DNA of 64,000 nucleotides from Candidatus Desulfovibrio trichonymphae (GTDB lineage Bacteria; Desulfobacterota; Desulfovibrionia; Desulfovibrionales; Desulfovibrionaceae). This document shows positions 9,355 to 19,980 of this stretch, piece after piece (the first letter of the stretch is position 1; the number at the start of each line of letters is the position of its first letter). The stretch is from NCBI RefSeq assembly GCF_002355955.1, contig NZ_AP017368.1, positions 671,001 through 735,000 of the forward strand, written 5' to 3'. The notes under the pieces were generated by a model that had not been told where the DNA came from, did not search any database, and saw nothing but the letters and a program-made list of their open reading frames with translations. Made by a program: the position numbers and the translations under genes.

Positions 9355-11091
9355 TTATTGCCGGGCATACAATGCTTCCCAGTGCTCCCGCACCTGCCTG
9401 GCCCATAAAGAAAAATTTTCACGCAAATTCTCTATGACGAGTTCACAGCGTTCACCGCTGCGACGATCTTTGCACTCCACAACACCGCGCGCCAAACCTT
9501 TATTGCCGAGCACAAGCTGCATAGGCGCGCCGAGCAGATCCGCATCCTTAAATTTTACACCGGGCCGTTCGTCCCTGTCGTCATACAGCACATCAATACC
9601 CATACTCCGCAGCAAGCTGTATATGTCTTCCGCAGTATCCGTCACTACGGCGTTATGTTGGTCAAGATTTATCAGAACGCACTCAAAGGGCGCCAGCGGA
9701 GGAGGGAACACAATGCCATACCGATCATGATTCTGTTCTATGGCTGCAGCGGCAATGCGTGACACGCCGATGCCGTAACATCCCATAATCATGAGTCGCT
9801 CACTACCGTTCTCGTCCAGAAAAGTCGCGTGCATCGCTTCGCTGTATTTCAGCCCGAGCATAAAAACATGTCCCACTTCAATTCCCTTGGTGAACGCTAT
9901 CTTACCGCCGCAACGCGGGCAAATATCTTCCGCCGTTATGGCGCGCAAATCCGCAAAGGCCGCAACTCGAACATCGCGTCGCAGATCAACATGTGTATTG
10001 TGGGAGTCTGCTTCATTTGCGCCTGTTATGTAGTCAGTGGCCCCTTGTAATTCCAGATCGGCATAAATCGGCAAATTCAGCCCAACAGGACCTGCAAAAC
10101 CACAAGACGCATTCGTGACTTTTTTCACAATATCGGGGCCTGCCAGATGTATAACTTTTGCGTCAAGCAGATTCTTGAGTTTTATCTCATTGGCTTCACG
10201 GTCGCCACGCACCAACACCGCCACCGGCGTGTTGTCGACAACAAAAATGAGGGTCTTGATAATTTTTGCGGGCGGCACGTTAAGCAGCGCCGCGACATCC
10301 GCCACAGTGCGCGCGCCGGGCATTCCTGTTTTTTCACACGGCAGGCAATCGCCCTGAACGGTCTCCCCCCTCCAGACAGCCTCGGCACGTTCCACATTTG
10401 CCGCATAATCACAACTGTGACAAAAAGCGATTGTGTCTTCACCTGTGTCCGCAACCACCATAAATTCATGGGAAAAATTGCCGCCGATGGAGCCGCTGTC
10501 AGCCTCTACCGCTCTGAATTTAAGGCCCAGACGCCTAAAAATTCTCATGTAGGCCTTAAACATCTTCTTGTAACTGCTTTCCGCTCCAGCGGCGTCCGCG
10601 TCAAAGGAATAGGCGTCTTTCATGATAAACTCACGGCCCCGCATCAGGCCGAAGCGTGGACGGATTTCGTCACGAAATTTTGTTTGGATCTGATAGAGGC
10701 GGATGGGCAATTGCCGGTAGGAGCGTACTTCACCGCGCACCATGTCGGTTATCACCTCTTCATGTGTTGGGCCCAGACAGTACTCCCGCTCATTGCGGTC
10801 TTTGAAACGCAGCAGTTCTTGGCCGTAATATTCCCAACGGCCTGTTTCTTTCCAGAGGTCAGCCGGCTGAACCATGGGCATCAGCAATTCCTGAAAAGCG
10901 GCGGCATTCATTTCTTCACGCACGATTGCTGAAATTTTATCCAGGATTTTAAGTCCCAACGGCAGGTAAATATAGATGCCTGAAGTCAGCCGACGCATCA
11001 TGCCTGCCCGGAGCAAGAGCTTATGGCTTATAACTTCCGCATCAGATGGCGATTCCCTGAGGGTTGGGATATAACAGGAGCTATAGCGCAT
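9355..11091 (-). CDS. proS: Prolyl-tRNA synthetase (bacterial type)
   Basis: ProS charges tRNA-Pro with proline. This is the long bacterial type with an editing insertion (578 residues; family about 565-575). Class II motifs are visible: motif 1 around [20 protein letters not shown], motif 2 around [21 protein letters not shown], and motif 3 near [17 protein letters not shown]. The editing domain occupies roughly residues 220-390 and contains a KTLIFVVDN stretch. I start at the second ATG (11091, [15 protein letters not shown]), because family members begin at this point and the upstream ATG (11112) lies deeper within ispG. The 11-nt overlap with ispG suggests translational coupling. Confidence 0.96.
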   Translation of the reverse strand: MRYSSCYIPTLRESPSDAEVISHKLLLRAGMMRRLTSGIYIYLPLGLKILDKISAIVREEMNAAAFQELLMPMVQPADLWKETGRWEYYGQELLRFKDRNEREYCLGPTHEEVITDMVRGEVRSYRQLPIRLYQIQTKFRDEIRPRFGLMRGREFIMKDAYSFDADAAGAESSYKKMFKAYMRIFRRLGLKFRAVEADSGSIGGNFSHEFMVVADTGEDTIAFCHSCDYAANVERAEAVWRGETVQGDCLPCEKTGMPGARTVADVAALLNVPPAKIIKTLIFVVDNTPVAVLVRGDREANEIKLKNLLDAKVIHLAGPDIVKKVTNASCGFAGPVGLNLPIYADLELQGATDYITGANEADSHNTHVDLRRDVRVAAFADLRAITAEDICPRCGGKIAFTKGIEVGHVFMLGLKYSEAMHATFLDENGSERLMIMGCYGIGVSRIAAAAIEQNHDRYGIVFPPPLAPFECVLINLDQHNAVVTDTAEDIYSLLRSMGIDVLYDDRDERPGVKFKDADLLGAPMQLVLGNKGLARGVVECKDRRSGERCELVIENLRENFSLWARQVREHWEALYARQ

Positions 11092-12166
11092 GACTGTTGT
11101 CCTTCTGTTCATTCAACAGAGTTTGCAGTTCTTCCATAAAAGCGTCCAGCAAGGCGTCTTGCCCCTTGACTGAACGTATTACCCTGCCTTTACGAAAAAT
11201 GATGCCTTTGTCACGACCGCCAGCAAGACCAATATCTACTTCTCGCGCTTCTCCGGGACCGTTGACCACACAGCCCATAACAGCCACCTTGATAGACGCT
11301 GTCGATTCGGCAAGGCAATCCTCCACTGCGCGCACAAGCGCAAAAATGTCAATTTCTGTTCTGCCGCAGGTAGGGCAGGAAATAATTTCCGGGCCTCGCG
11401 ATCTGAGGCCGAGCGAGCGCAAAATTTCCCAGGCGGCTATGATTTCTGCAGTCGGATCAGCCGTCAACGAAACCCGCAATGTATCGCCTATCCCTTCGTA
11501 CAGCAGGATTCCCAACCCAACAGCAGATTTGACAGCTCCGCGCAACAGGCCGCCTGCTTCTGTAATGCCGATGTGCAGAGGGTAATCACACGATTTTGCC
11601 AGAAGACGGTACGCGGCAATAGTATCCGTCACGGAGGATGATTTGATCGAAATTTTGATTTCATAAAAACCACGCGCTTCCAGCAAATGAACATATCTGA
11701 GCGCGCTTTGCACCAAGGCCTCCGGGCAAGGCCTGCCGTATTTGCGCATCAGTGATTTTTCCAGAGAGCCGGAATTGACGCCCACACGAATAACGGCTTT
11801 ATGCGCTTTGGCCGCGTCTATAACCTTGAATATCTGCGCCCTGGTACCGATATTGCCCGGATTGATGCGCAATCCCTCTACGCCGGCTTCCACTGCGGAG
11901 ACCGCAAGGCGATAATCAAAATGGATATCTGCTATGATCGGCAGCACAACCTTTTGACGAATGTGAGCAAGCGCCGCTATGGCGGCATTGTCGGGCACCG
12001 CCAGACGCACGGCTTCACAGCCGAAAGCCTGCAGTCGTTCAATCTGGGCCAATGTGGACGGCACATCTCTGGTGTCTGTATTTGTCATGCTCTGAACCAT
12101 AACAGGCGCGCCGCCCCCCACAACCAGGCTGCCGAGGTGAATGGCGCGGTTTTTTATTGTACACAT
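11081..12166 (-). CDS. ispG: 4-hydroxy-3-methylbut-2-enyl diphosphate synthase
   Basis: IspG (GcpE) converts methylerythritol cyclodiphosphate to HMBPP, the sixth MEP-pathway step, using a [4Fe-4S] cluster. The 361-residue protein has the TIM-barrel N-terminus ([14 protein letters not shown]), LRINPGNIG (99-107) and the cluster-binding region with CPTC (264-267) and [10 protein letters not shown] (298-307). It is the first gene of the operon that later encodes IspA and Dxs. A GAGGCAGGAATT stretch ahead of the ATG serves as ribosome binding site. A candidate promoter lies about 40 nt upstream. Confidence 0.97.
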   Translation of the reverse strand: MCTIKNRAIHLGSLVVGGGAPVMVQSMTNTDTRDVPSTLAQIERLQAFGCEAVRLAVPDNAAIAALAHIRQKVVLPIIADIHFDYRLAVSAVEAGVEGLRINPGNIGTRAQIFKVIDAAKAHKAVIRVGVNSGSLEKSLMRKYGRPCPEALVQSALRYVHLLEARGFYEIKISIKSSSVTDTIAAYRLLAKSCDYPLHIGITEAGGLLRGAVKSAVGLGILLYEGIGDTLRVSLTADPTAEIIAAWEILRSLGLRSRGPEIISCPTCGRTEIDIFALVRAVEDCLAESTASIKVAVMGCVVNGPGEAREVDIGLAGGRDKGIIFRKGRVIRSVKGQDALLDAFMEELQTLLNEQKDNSHAL

Positions 12167-12204
12167 AATTCCTGCCTCAACACATAGTTACAGGCAAACA
12201 GTTC

Positions 12205-12232
12205 AATATACATAAGCTATTATCAGACGCAA
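12205..12232 (-). promoter_or_regulatory. Candidate sigma-70 promoter for ispG operon
   Basis: On the minus strand TTGCGT (12232-12227) and TATATT (12210-12205) are separated by 16 nt, and the -10 lies 38 nt upstream of the ispG ATG. It sits in the short divergent region shared with ychF. Read by eye only. Confidence 0.45.
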
Positions 12233-12313
12233 GCCAAGCGCATATCTCCATTATGCTCCCGGAACATGCACTGGTTGCTTACAATCATATTGCTTGCGTT
12301 ACGTGTTCACGTC

Positions 12314-12342
12314 TTGCATCTGAAGCATTTTACGGTTATAGA
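12314..12342 (+). promoter_or_regulatory. Candidate sigma-70 promoter for ychF, near-leaderless
   Basis: TTGCAT (12314-12319), a 17-nt spacer and TATAGA (12337-12342) sit directly before the ychF ATG at 12349. The expected +1 falls on or next to the A of the start codon. No Shine-Dalgarno sequence is visible between the -10 and the ATG. Confidence 0.45.
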
Positions 12343-12348
12343 CGATTC

Positions 12349-13449
12349 ATGTCGTTAAGCATAGGTATTGTCGGTTTGCCCAATGTCGGCAAGTCCACTC
12401 TGTTCAACGCACTCACCAAGGCTCAAAACGCTCAGGCAGCAAACTATCCCTTCTGCACTATTGAACCCAACAGGGCCACAGTAGCGGTGCCTGACGCACG
12501 CGTGGACGCTTTAACAGCCAAAGTGCTCCCTAAAAAAACAATTTACGCCAGGGTTGATTTTATAGATATTGCCGGTCTTGTGCGCGGAGCGAGCAAGGGG
12601 GAAGGCCTCGGCAACAAATTTTTGGCAACAATCCGTGAATGCCCGGCAATCGTCCATGTTGTGCGCTGTTTTCAGGATGACAACATAACCCATGTCGATG
12701 GTGCAGTTAATCCTCTGCGTGATGTGGAGACTATTGAAACAGAGCTGCTGCTGGCCGATTTTCAGAACGTAGAAAGACGTCTTGAAAAATTGCAAAAACT
12801 TGCAAAAGCCGACAAGGACGCCAGGATAACAGCTGACATGATGCAGGGCCTGTTGTTTTTTTTAAACGAAGGCAACTCTGCTGGAAATTTTGTACTGCCG
12901 GACAATGAGCTTTTCTTGTCTTCCTGGCGCGAATTGGGGCTGATTACCGCGAAACCTGTTATTTATTGCGCCAATATTGATGAACCATCCATTGCTGACG
13001 GCAACACTTTTGTGGAAACGCTGAGGAAATTTGCTGCAGAACGTGACGCTGGTTTTGCCTGTATCTGCGCAAAACTCGAAGAAGAACTTCAAGGAATGCC
13101 CGAGGACGAACAAAAGGAAATGCTGGCTTCTTACGGCATCATGGAAAGCGGATTAACCGGTATTATTCGCGCCGGCTATTCCAGGCTGGGGCTGTGCAGC
13201 TATTTTACTGCAGGGTCGGATGAAGTGCGCGCCTGGACCATCCAACAGGGCTGGAAGGCTCCACAAGCCGGCGGCGTGATTCATACGGATTTTGAACATG
13301 GCTTCATCAGAGCCGAAGTTATTTCCTACAATGACTACATGGAGCATGAAAGTGAAGCCGCATGCAGATCTGCCGGCCTCCTGCGCATTGAAGGCAAGGA
13401 ATATACAGTGCATGACGGAGACGTGGTGCATTTTCTCTTCAATGTCTGA
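12349..13449 (+). CDS. ychF: Ribosome-associated ATPase/GTPase YchF (OBG family)
   Basis: YchF is a universally conserved P-loop NTPase of the Obg family that binds ribosomes and, in characterised species, hydrolyses ATP. The protein shows G1 GLPNVGKS (9-16), the G3-type [16 protein letters not shown], the NIDE-type specificity segment (YCANIDEPS) replacing NKxD, and a C-terminal TGS domain. The 366-residue length equals the family's usual length. The ORF is open from 12253, but homologues begin at [17 protein letters not shown], giving 12349. A candidate promoter ends only 7 nt before this ATG. Divergent from ispG. Confidence 0.97.
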   Translation: MSLSIGIVGLPNVGKSTLFNALTKAQNAQAANYPFCTIEPNRATVAVPDARVDALTAKVLPKKTIYARVDFIDIAGLVRGASKGEGLGNKFLATIRECPAIVHVVRCFQDDNITHVDGAVNPLRDVETIETELLLADFQNVERRLEKLQKLAKADKDARITADMMQGLLFFLNEGNSAGNFVLPDNELFLSSWRELGLITAKPVIYCANIDEPSIADGNTFVETLRKFAAERDAGFACICAKLEEELQGMPEDEQKEMLASYGIMESGLTGIIRAGYSRLGLCSYFTAGSDEVRAWTIQQGWKAPQAGGVIHTDFEHGFIRAEVISYNDYMEHESEAACRSAGLLRIEGKEYTVHDGDVVHFLFNV

Positions 13450-13473
13450 TAGCCGGCACGGCGTTGCAGTCTA

Positions 13474-14241
13474 TTAACGCCAGCGGTTCAGAAATGCGGC
13501 AGCGCTTTTTCCGGCATCCAGATGCGTGAGCAGAGCGCTGCCGAAAACCACTGCGTCCGGCTGAGCGTCATGCGGCAGCATCGTCAGCTGGGAGGGATCC
13601 CCCAGGCCAAAGCCTAACGCCAGCGGCACAGAAAAAACAGAACGCGCCCGGCGTATTACAAAAGCAATCTGCGGCGCCAAAGCGGTCCGCTCTCCTGTTG
13701 TTCCCATTACAGACACGACATACACGTAACCCTCGTTTTCTCCGGCGTACAGACGCATCCGCTTTTCGCCGGTATTGGGGCCTATCAGCGCGATCAACGC
13801 TATCCCCTGGTTTTTCAATGCAGCGCGTAAGGATACAGATTCTTCAAAAGGCATGTCCGGAATGATAAAACCATGAACACCGGCAGCGGCAGCGTCAACG
13901 GCCAGTTTTTCAAAGCCATACTGCAAAAAAGGATTTAAATAACCCATAAGCACGACACCCGCCTTGATCAGGCCCTTGCGTTCCTTCATCTCGGCCAGAA
14001 TTTCACGCAAATGCACACCGTCGCTCAATGCCCTTTGCGATGCCTCCGCCACAACAGGACCATCCGCAACCGGGTCTGAAAACGGTACGCCGATTTCAAT
14101 GATATCCGCGCCGTTATCATCCAGTTCCATGATTGTCGGCCAAAAACGTATTTTATCGGGAAAACCTGCTGTCAAAAAGGGAATCAGCGCAGTACGTCCG
14201 GCAGCCGCAGCCGAGCTGATTTTTTCTTCAAGCGTGTTCAT
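13474..14241 (-). CDS. trpA: Tryptophan synthase alpha chain
   Basis: TrpA cleaves indole-3-glycerol phosphate to indole, which is channelled to TrpB. The 255-residue protein includes the catalytic glutamate region [16 protein letters not shown], the second catalytic-acid region around [15 protein letters not shown], and FGLGDPSQ near the phosphate site. The frame is open to 14517, but the true start is [11 protein letters not shown] at 14241, because the upstream extension is simply trpB in another frame. It overlaps the end of trpB by 14 nt and is the last gene of the trp operon, ending 24 nt from the convergent ychF stop. Confidence 0.97.
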   Translation of the reverse strand: MNTLEEKISSAAAAGRTALIPFLTAGFPDKIRFWPTIMELDDNGADIIEIGVPFSDPVADGPVVAEASQRALSDGVHLREILAEMKERKGLIKAGVVLMGYLNPFLQYGFEKLAVDAAAAGVHGFIIPDMPFEESVSLRAALKNQGIALIALIGPNTGEKRMRLYAGENEGYVYVVSVMGTTGERTALAPQIAFVIRRARSVFSVPLALGFGLGDPSQLTMLPHDAQPDAVVFGSALLTHLDAGKSAAAFLNRWR

Positions 14242-15418
14242 GCGGTTCCTCTCTGTGCGGAAAGTTGCTGACAATCTCCATGTCTTTGTCGCCACGGCCT
14301 GACAGATTGACAACGACATGCGACCCGGGGGCAAATTTCTGCGGATGATCCAGCACCCAAGCCAGCGCGTGCGAGGATTCCAGCGCGGGCAGTATGCCCT
14401 CTGTTTTGCAGAGCCGATGAAACGCGGCGAGAGCATTGGCGTCTTTGACCATCCCGTAGTGCACGCGACCTGTCTTGTGCAGCCATGCGTGCTCAGGGCC
14501 GACGCCCGGATAATCAAGCCCGGCGGAAATGGAGTGTGACGGTTCTATCTGACCGTCATTGTTTTGCAGCAACATGGTATAATTGCCGTGCAGCACCCCC
14601 GGTGAACCCAGGTTAAGCGGAGCGGAATTGAAACAACCTGTTTCGCCGGTGCCGGCTGCTTCGACACCGATGAGGCGCACTGACGTCTCCTCCAGAAATG
14701 GATAAAATATTCCAATGGCGTTGGAGCCGCCGCCGACGCAGGCTACGACAGCATCTGGCAGCCTACCTGTTTTTTCAAATAATTGTGAACGCGTCTCCTG
14801 GCCGATTACACTTTGCAGCCGCCGCACGAGTGTAGGAAAAGGATGTGGTCCGGCTGCGGTGCCGAAACAGTAATGGGTTGTTTCCTGAGAAGAGATCCAA
14901 GCCCGCAGGGCTTCATTAATGGCGTCCTTAAGGGTGCGTGTGCCGTTTCGCACAGCGTGTACCTCAGCCCCCAAGAGTTTCATGCGCATAACATTGGGGG
15001 ACTGTCGCGCAACGTCTTCGCTGCCCATATAAATAACGCAATCCATGCCCAGCCGTGCGGCGGCGGCGGCAGTGGCAACGCCGTGCTGGCCGGCGCCTGT
15101 CTCTGCGACAAGGGCTGTTTTTCCCATGCGTTTTGCCAGCAGCGCCTGACCCAGTGTATTGTTAATCTTATGAGCCCCGGTGTGCAGTAAATCTTCACGT
15201 TTGAGCCAAAGATGAAAGTCGGTCTCTTCTGAAAGACGGGCGCAATATGTCAAAGGTGTTGCACGTCCTGCGTAGTTGCCCAACAAATCTTCAAGTTCTG
15301 TTTGAAAGCCGGGTGTCGACAGGATATCACGCATTGCAGCCTCAACCTCTAAAAGAGGGGGCATAAGCAATTCCGGAACAAAACAGCCGCCGAATTCACC
15401 AAAATAACTTTCCTTCAT
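14228..15418 (-). CDS. trpB: Tryptophan synthase beta chain
   Basis: TrpB joins indole and serine to make tryptophan, using PLP. The 396-residue protein carries the PLP lysine in [13 protein letters not shown] (Lys84), the [11 protein letters not shown] loop and the glycine-rich phosphate site [10 protein letters not shown]. The catalytic-glutamate region [10 protein letters not shown] follows. Length matches the standard TrpB1 type, the kind that partners TrpA. It overlaps both neighbours, trpF by 4 nt and trpA by 14 nt, in line with a tightly coupled operon. Confidence 0.98.
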   Translation of the reverse strand: MKESYFGEFGGCFVPELLMPPLLEVEAAMRDILSTPGFQTELEDLLGNYAGRATPLTYCARLSEETDFHLWLKREDLLHTGAHKINNTLGQALLAKRMGKTALVAETGAGQHGVATAAAAARLGMDCVIYMGSEDVARQSPNVMRMKLLGAEVHAVRNGTRTLKDAINEALRAWISSQETTHYCFGTAAGPHPFPTLVRRLQSVIGQETRSQLFEKTGRLPDAVVACVGGGSNAIGIFYPFLEETSVRLIGVEAAGTGETGCFNSAPLNLGSPGVLHGNYTMLLQNNDGQIEPSHSISAGLDYPGVGPEHAWLHKTGRVHYGMVKDANALAAFHRLCKTEGILPALESSHALAWVLDHPQKFAPGSHVVVNLSGRGDKDMEIVSNFPHREEPHEHA

Positions 15419-16050
15419 ACCCCGTCACCGCCATCGCTGTATGTTAGCGCTGCATATACGGCCGCGCGCATTTTTGCGGCATTTTTTACACCCGGCGCGT
15501 CTTCAATGCTGGAATTGAAATCCACGCCGTCCGGCTTGCACCGGCTGAGGGCATTATGCACATTTACGGCGTTAAGGCCCCCTGCCAACATCCAGGGATG
15601 CGGAGCGCGCAGGCCGGACAAATCCTGCCATTCCAAGCAATTGCCGCTGCCGCCGCCGAACAGTCCCGCATCCAGCAGATACATGGCACAGGAAGCTGCG
15701 TACTGTTGCAGCGCTTTGTGGAGTAACGCACGGTGGCAATGACGGTCAGGCCGGACAACTCGTATAACGCGTTGCGCCCCGACGGCAAGCGCGCATTCAA
15801 CACTCTGTTCCCCGTGCAATTGCGCGAAATCGAGACAGGCCATATCCATGACGCGAAGAATTTCCTCTGCCTGCTGCTTTACAAAAACACCTACTCTAAG
15901 CATACTGTCGCTCCGCAGAGCAGCCGCCTGTACAGGCGTGACCCAACGTCTGCTTTGCGGATGAAAAATAAAGCCGCAAAAACGCACGTTGAGCTGTGAA
16001 GCAATATCAATATCTTCCTGACGTGTTATCCCGCAGATTTTAATCAGCAT
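15415..16050 (-). CDS. trpF: Phosphoribosylanthranilate isomerase
   Basis: TrpF catalyses the Amadori rearrangement of phosphoribosylanthranilate to CdRP. From the ATG at 16050 the protein begins [14 protein letters not shown], with the catalytic cysteine in KICGIT and the GVF-V segment (RVGVFVKQQ). It continues to [14 protein letters not shown] near the phosphate-binding end. Its 211 residues fit the family (about 200-210). The ORF is open to 16104, but the added residues precede the conserved start and overlap trpC. The chosen start overlaps the trpC stop by 11 nt. TrpC and TrpF are separate proteins here, unlike the enterobacterial fusion. Confidence 0.95.
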   Translation of the reverse strand: MLIKICGITRQEDIDIASQLNVRFCGFIFHPQSRRWVTPVQAAALRSDSMLRVGVFVKQQAEEILRVMDMACLDFAQLHGEQSVECALAVGAQRVIRVVRPDRHCHRALLHKALQQYAASCAMYLLDAGLFGGGSGNCLEWQDLSGLRAPHPWMLAGGLNAVNVHNALSRCKPDGVDFNSSIEDAPGVKNAAKMRAAVYAALTYSDGGDGV

Positions 16051-16876
16051 GATTATTCCTTCGCGCTGGGAAATCAATCTGCAAAATCGCACGCAACGCA
16101 ACACCCGGTCTGCCCTGACGCATAAGCGCCGAACCTATCAGGACTGCATTGTAGCCTGCTTCTGCTGCCTGGACAAGGTGCTCCGCGCGGCTAATGCCGC
16201 TCGCGGCAATCCACAGTTCATTGTCCATCGGCGTGTTTTCTTCAGCCAATTGGCAACAGGAGATACGATCAACCTGAAGCGTGTCAAGATTTCTTGCATT
16301 CACCTGAATTATACGCGCTCCGCTTTCACGAGCGCGCCGCAGGTCTTCCTTATCAAACACCTCCACCACCGCCTGCATGCCGAATTTTTCGGCCTCTTCC
16401 CGCAATTGACGCAAAAACCGGACATCGGGCGTCAGTTTTACAATAATCAGTACGGCAGACGCCGGTGTTGCGGCGGTAGCCCGCACTTGAAGCAAATCGA
16501 AAATAAAATCTTTGCGAAGCAGCGGCAAGGGCTTTACTAAATCGTTTTGCACCGTTGCCGCACGTTTCAGAAAATTCATATTGCCGTGAAAATACATTTC
16601 TTCCGTCAGAACAGACAAAGCGGCGGCGCCTGCTGCGGCATACTGACGTGCTGCTTCTTCCACAGAAATCTTTTCGCAAATTACTCCATGCGAAGGAGAT
16701 GCCCGTTTGTACTCTGCCACAATCGCAAGCGGGCGCCCATGTTGAGGCCGACGTAAGGCATCTGAAAAATCAGGTCGCGGTTCGCTGCAAATTTCCGGCA
16801 AAAAGCCCTGCTCTGCCGCTCGACGCAGACTTTCGACTTCTGCCAGCTTGGCTTTGTAAAACCGCTCAAGCCGCAT
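16040..16876 (-). CDS. trpC: Indole-3-glycerol phosphate synthase
   Basis: TrpC closes the indole ring, converting CdRP to indole-3-glycerol phosphate. The beta-alpha barrel shows the substrate lysine in VAEYKRASPSHG, the LSVLTEEMYFHG segment, PLLRKDFIFD and the C-terminal phosphate site IGSALMRQG. The 278-residue form begins at MRLERFYKAK (16876), which overlaps the end of trpGD by 11 nt. The upstream ATG at 16915 would add 13 residues from inside trpGD and is less likely. Family length is about 255-270. Confidence 0.95.
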   Translation of the reverse strand: MRLERFYKAKLAEVESLRRAAEQGFLPEICSEPRPDFSDALRRPQHGRPLAIVAEYKRASPSHGVICEKISVEEAARQYAAAGAAALSVLTEEMYFHGNMNFLKRAATVQNDLVKPLPLLRKDFIFDLLQVRATAATPASAVLIIVKLTPDVRFLRQLREEAEKFGMQAVVEVFDKEDLRRARESGARIIQVNARNLDTLQVDRISCCQLAEENTPMDNELWIAASGISRAEHLVQAAEAGYNAVLIGSALMRQGRPGVALRAILQIDFPARRNNHAD

Positions 16877-18458
16877 GCAGTACCTTCCTGCCGACGCCGG
16901 AGACAACCGCTTCACGGGCGCAGGCCATGCACACGGACATATCCGGGCTTTCTTCCAAAAGATACAGAGACAGACCTACATTGAGCGTCACCATATCACG
17001 CATCGGCTGAGGACCATCCCCCATGAGCAGCTCTTTGAGGACAGTCACAGCCTGTTCCTTGTCAGTAACGGACAAATCTTCCGGGGTACACGGCGCGATG
17101 CCGTAATCCGCCGGGTTAAGCTCCATTGGGCTTACTGTGCCGTTATGCAAAATGGCGGCTTTTGCAGGTCCAATAGGGGTTATTTCATCATAATCGCCGG
17201 CTCCGCAAACAACCGCAGCACGATAGAGCGGGGATTGCAGGAGAGTCTGCGCTATCAGGGGAACCATTTCCTGTCTTGCAACGCCCATGAGCAAATGGCT
17301 TGGCCGGGCAGGATTGATCATGGGCCCGAGGATGTTGAAAAGTGTACGGAATCCAAGTTCCTTACGCAACGAGCCGATGTTTTTAAATGATGGATGATAA
17401 CGCGGCGCGAACAGAAAGGCAAAATTGTTTTGTTGAAGCATTGTTGCCACAGAATCCGGACTGTTGTCCAAAGGTATGCCCAGAGCTTCCAGAGCATCAG
17501 CGCTGCCGCACTTTGAAGAGACCGCCCTGTTGCCGTGTTTTATCACTTTATATCCCATACCGGCCAAGACAAGAGATGTTGCTGTGGAACAATTAAAAGA
17601 AAAGCGTTTGTCGCCGCCGGTTCCAACAACGTCAATACAAGTTCCGGATATGCCGTCAACCCGCACAGCGCGTGAAAGAGCAGCACGCGTGGCGTGAGCA
17701 AGCTCCAGAACGCTTTCACCCTTCATACGCAGGCCCATTAAAAAACTCCCGGCTTGCGCCGACGTCATCTTCCCATCCATGAGCGCGGCAAAACCGGCGG
17801 ACGCCATCTCCGCTGTGAGGTCTTCCCTTTTGCTCAATCGTTCAAGAATAACAGTAAGATCAGAGGAATCTGCAACGGCGTTGCACAGAACATGCGGGAA
17901 ATTGCCCAACAGTCTCAAACCATCGGGCGTGAGTACAGACTCAGGGTGAAACTGCACCCCGACCCAAGGACGATCATTGAAACGCAAGGCCATTACTTCA
18001 CCTTCAGGAGCGCGGGCCGTCACGGTAAAACGGGCATTGAAGACATCGTGATCAGACCGCACCACCAAAGAGTGATACCTGCCTACCGTCATCGGATTGG
18101 GCAAACCTGTGAACAGGCCTGTGCCGTCATGTACGATTTCACTTTGCTTGCCGTGCATGATACAGGGAGCCACATCCACTTTTGTGCCGGCAACCATGCC
18201 CAGCAACTGATGCCCAAGGCAGACGCCGAGCACCGGAACGCTCGGATCAAGACGTTTCAGAAATTCCAGACACAGGCCTGCATTCGCAGGATGACCGGGC
18301 CCCGGTGAGATACAAACCATAGAGAGATTCGGATCTGTCGCGACGCGCAGAATGGTCGGATCGTCATTGTAGAACACTACAGGGGATTGTCCCAAAACAT
18401 AAAAGGCCTGCACCAGATTGTATGTGAAGGAATCGTAATTATCTATAATCAGAAACAT
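16866..18458 (-). CDS. trpGD: Fused anthranilate synthase glutaminase / anthranilate phosphoribosyltransferase
   Basis: One 530-residue polypeptide joins a TrpG glutamine amidotransferase (about 1-190) to TrpD (about 200-530). TrpG provides ammonia to TrpE, and TrpD adds the phosphoribosyl group to anthranilate. The TrpG part begins FLIIDNYDSFTYN and carries the nucleophile Cys80 in GVCLGHQ and the His/Glu pair in FHPES (170-174). The TrpD part has GTGGDKRFSFNCST (279-292) for PRPP binding and KHGNRAVSS. No stop or start break lies between the domains. I start at ATG 18458, with 18467 an alternative; both overlap the trpE end. The same fusion exists in Escherichia coli. Confidence 0.95.
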   Translation of the reverse strand: MFLIIDNYDSFTYNLVQAFYVLGQSPVVFYNDDPTILRVATDPNLSMVCISPGPGHPANAGLCLEFLKRLDPSVPVLGVCLGHQLLGMVAGTKVDVAPCIMHGKQSEIVHDGTGLFTGLPNPMTVGRYHSLVVRSDHDVFNARFTVTARAPEGEVMALRFNDRPWVGVQFHPESVLTPDGLRLLGNFPHVLCNAVADSSDLTVILERLSKREDLTAEMASAGFAALMDGKMTSAQAGSFLMGLRMKGESVLELAHATRAALSRAVRVDGISGTCIDVVGTGGDKRFSFNCSTATSLVLAGMGYKVIKHGNRAVSSKCGSADALEALGIPLDNSPDSVATMLQQNNFAFLFAPRYHPSFKNIGSLRKELGFRTLFNILGPMINPARPSHLLMGVARQEMVPLIAQTLLQSPLYRAAVVCGAGDYDEITPIGPAKAAILHNGTVSPMELNPADYGIAPCTPEDLSVTDKEQAVTVLKELLMGDGPQPMRDMVTLNVGLSLYLLEESPDMSVCMACAREAVVSGVGRKVLHAA

Positions 18459-19893
18459 ATTCCTCATCCTCCGACCGTATGACCATACGCATGATGGCAG
18501 ACTTATTACAAACTTCCTTCCATTCCAGCACAGGGTCAGAGTCGTGGACAATGCCTCCGCCGGATTGCCAGAAAAGCTCGCCGTTACGCGTCCACATACT
18601 GCGGATGGTGATGCCCATGTCCAGATTGACGCCTTCTTTACCAAGACCAATCCAGCCGATACAACCGGCATAAGGTCCTCTCGGCCGGCCCTCAATATCT
18701 CGAATGATTTCCATTGCGCGCACTTTAGGAGCGCCGGAAACTGTACCCGCAGGGAATGTCGCTCCGAGAACATCCAGCGCGTCCAATCCATCTGCAAGAC
18801 GGGCGGTCACACGACTTGCCAGGTGCATAACATGGGAGAAGCGTTCAACCTCCATATATCGTTCAAGCTTGACGCTGCCGGGCCTCGCAATGCGACCGAG
18901 ATCGTTTCGGCCCAAATCCACCAGCATTACATGCTCAGCGCGTTCTTTGGGGTCATCGCGCAGTTCAGCTGCAAGAAGCGCGTCTTCAATATCATCTTTG
19001 CCCCGTCTACGGGTTCCAGCGATCGGTGCTACCTGTAAGTAACCGTCAGTACAGCGCACCATGATCTCAGGCGAAGAACCGAAGAGCGTCAGTTCAGGAA
19101 AACACATAAAAAACATATAGGGCGAGGCGTTAAAACGCCGCATGCGGCGATACAGGCCAAAAGGGTGATCGGCAAAGGGCATTGAAAATCGAACAGAAGG
19201 CACAACCTGAATGGCCTCTCCCTGACGCAGCATCTCCTTAATGCGCACAACATAGTCTTTATAGCCAAGCTCATCCGGTTCCATACATACGGCGTCCGGA
19301 TCAAACCCACTTTCGCTTTGCCAGCACGCAGGTAGTTCGGATTTTTTGGAATGCCTCTGCAAAGGGCCAGGGTTTGTAAGACTGATGTGACAAAGACGAT
19401 TGTACAGATGATCAAATAACAGCACGACGCCGGGAAGTGCCAAGAGACAATCCGCCTCACCGGGCGGCATGATTGCTCCCAATCTGGCGTTAAACAGTCC
19501 GGCCATGCCAAAACCCATATACCCATAGAGAGATCTTGTGATATGAGGCAAATTTCGAATATTTGATGGCGGAATTATCAGCAGTTTCCCCATAAGTGCC
19601 CGCAGTCCCTCCACAAAAGGAAGCCCTTCAAAACGTTTTAAAGGCGCTGTGCGCTCATCTGAAACAGTGATGGCAAGTTTGCCTTCACGGCACGAAACAA
19701 TTAAGGCCATCTCACAAGCCAAAACACTGTAACGCCCCCAGCGCCCGTCGACCTCGGCGCTCTCTAATAATATGCCGTTGCCCGTGCCCACAACATCCAA
19801 AAAAAGGCTGATAGGCGTGTCCATATCAGCAGACAGCCAACGTGCGGATTGTTGCAGCGTCAAGAGGGGAGGCAACACAGTATCTTCTTCCAT
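18439..19893 (-). CDS. trpE: Anthranilate synthase component I
   Basis: TrpE converts chorismate to anthranilate, using ammonia from the TrpG domain encoded next. The 484-residue protein shows the chorismate-utilising domain: SPEIMVRC, PIAGTRRRGKD, ELRDDPKERAEHVMLVDLGRNDLGR, and GTVSGAPKVRAMEII near the end. The N-terminal segment LLTLQQSARWL is followed by a region that in this family carries the feedback tryptophan site. It is the first structural gene of the operon, preceded by an attenuator. It overlaps trpGD by about 20 nt. Confidence 0.97.
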   Translation of the reverse strand: MEEDTVLPPLLTLQQSARWLSADMDTPISLFLDVVGTGNGILLESAEVDGRWGRYSVLACEMALIVSCREGKLAITVSDERTAPLKRFEGLPFVEGLRALMGKLLIIPPSNIRNLPHITRSLYGYMGFGMAGLFNARLGAIMPPGEADCLLALPGVVLLFDHLYNRLCHISLTNPGPLQRHSKKSELPACWQSESGFDPDAVCMEPDELGYKDYVVRIKEMLRQGEAIQVVPSVRFSMPFADHPFGLYRRMRRFNASPYMFFMCFPELTLFGSSPEIMVRCTDGYLQVAPIAGTRRRGKDDIEDALLAAELRDDPKERAEHVMLVDLGRNDLGRIARPGSVKLERYMEVERFSHVMHLASRVTARLADGLDALDVLGATFPAGTVSGAPKVRAMEIIRDIEGRPRGPYAGCIGWIGLGKEGVNLDMGITIRSMWTRNGELFWQSGGGIVHDSDPVLEWKEVCNKSAIMRMVIRSEDEEYVSDYR

Positions 19894-19921
19894 CTCTGCC
19901 GTCCTTTTGTGTTAGACTTTA

Positions 19922-19956
19922 CAAAAAAAACGCCGCCTCATTTGAGAGACGGCGCT
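19922..19956 (-). terminator. trp leader attenuator (Rho-independent terminator)
   Basis: On the minus strand CGCCGTCTC, a 6-nt loop and GAGGCGGCG form a 9-bp stem with one G-T pair, followed directly by eight T residues. It lies 29 nt upstream of the trpE ATG, inside the leader transcript. Its 5' arm (CGTCTCTC) can instead pair with GGGAGACG at 19999-19992, which would prevent terminator formation. Confidence 0.85.
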
Positions 19957-19980
19957 TGAGCATATTGAAGGCACAGAAAA

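Noticed and set aside
14242..14517. N-terminal extension of the trpA frame
   Set aside because: It is trpB read in another frame; family members start at MNTLEEK-like position 14241.
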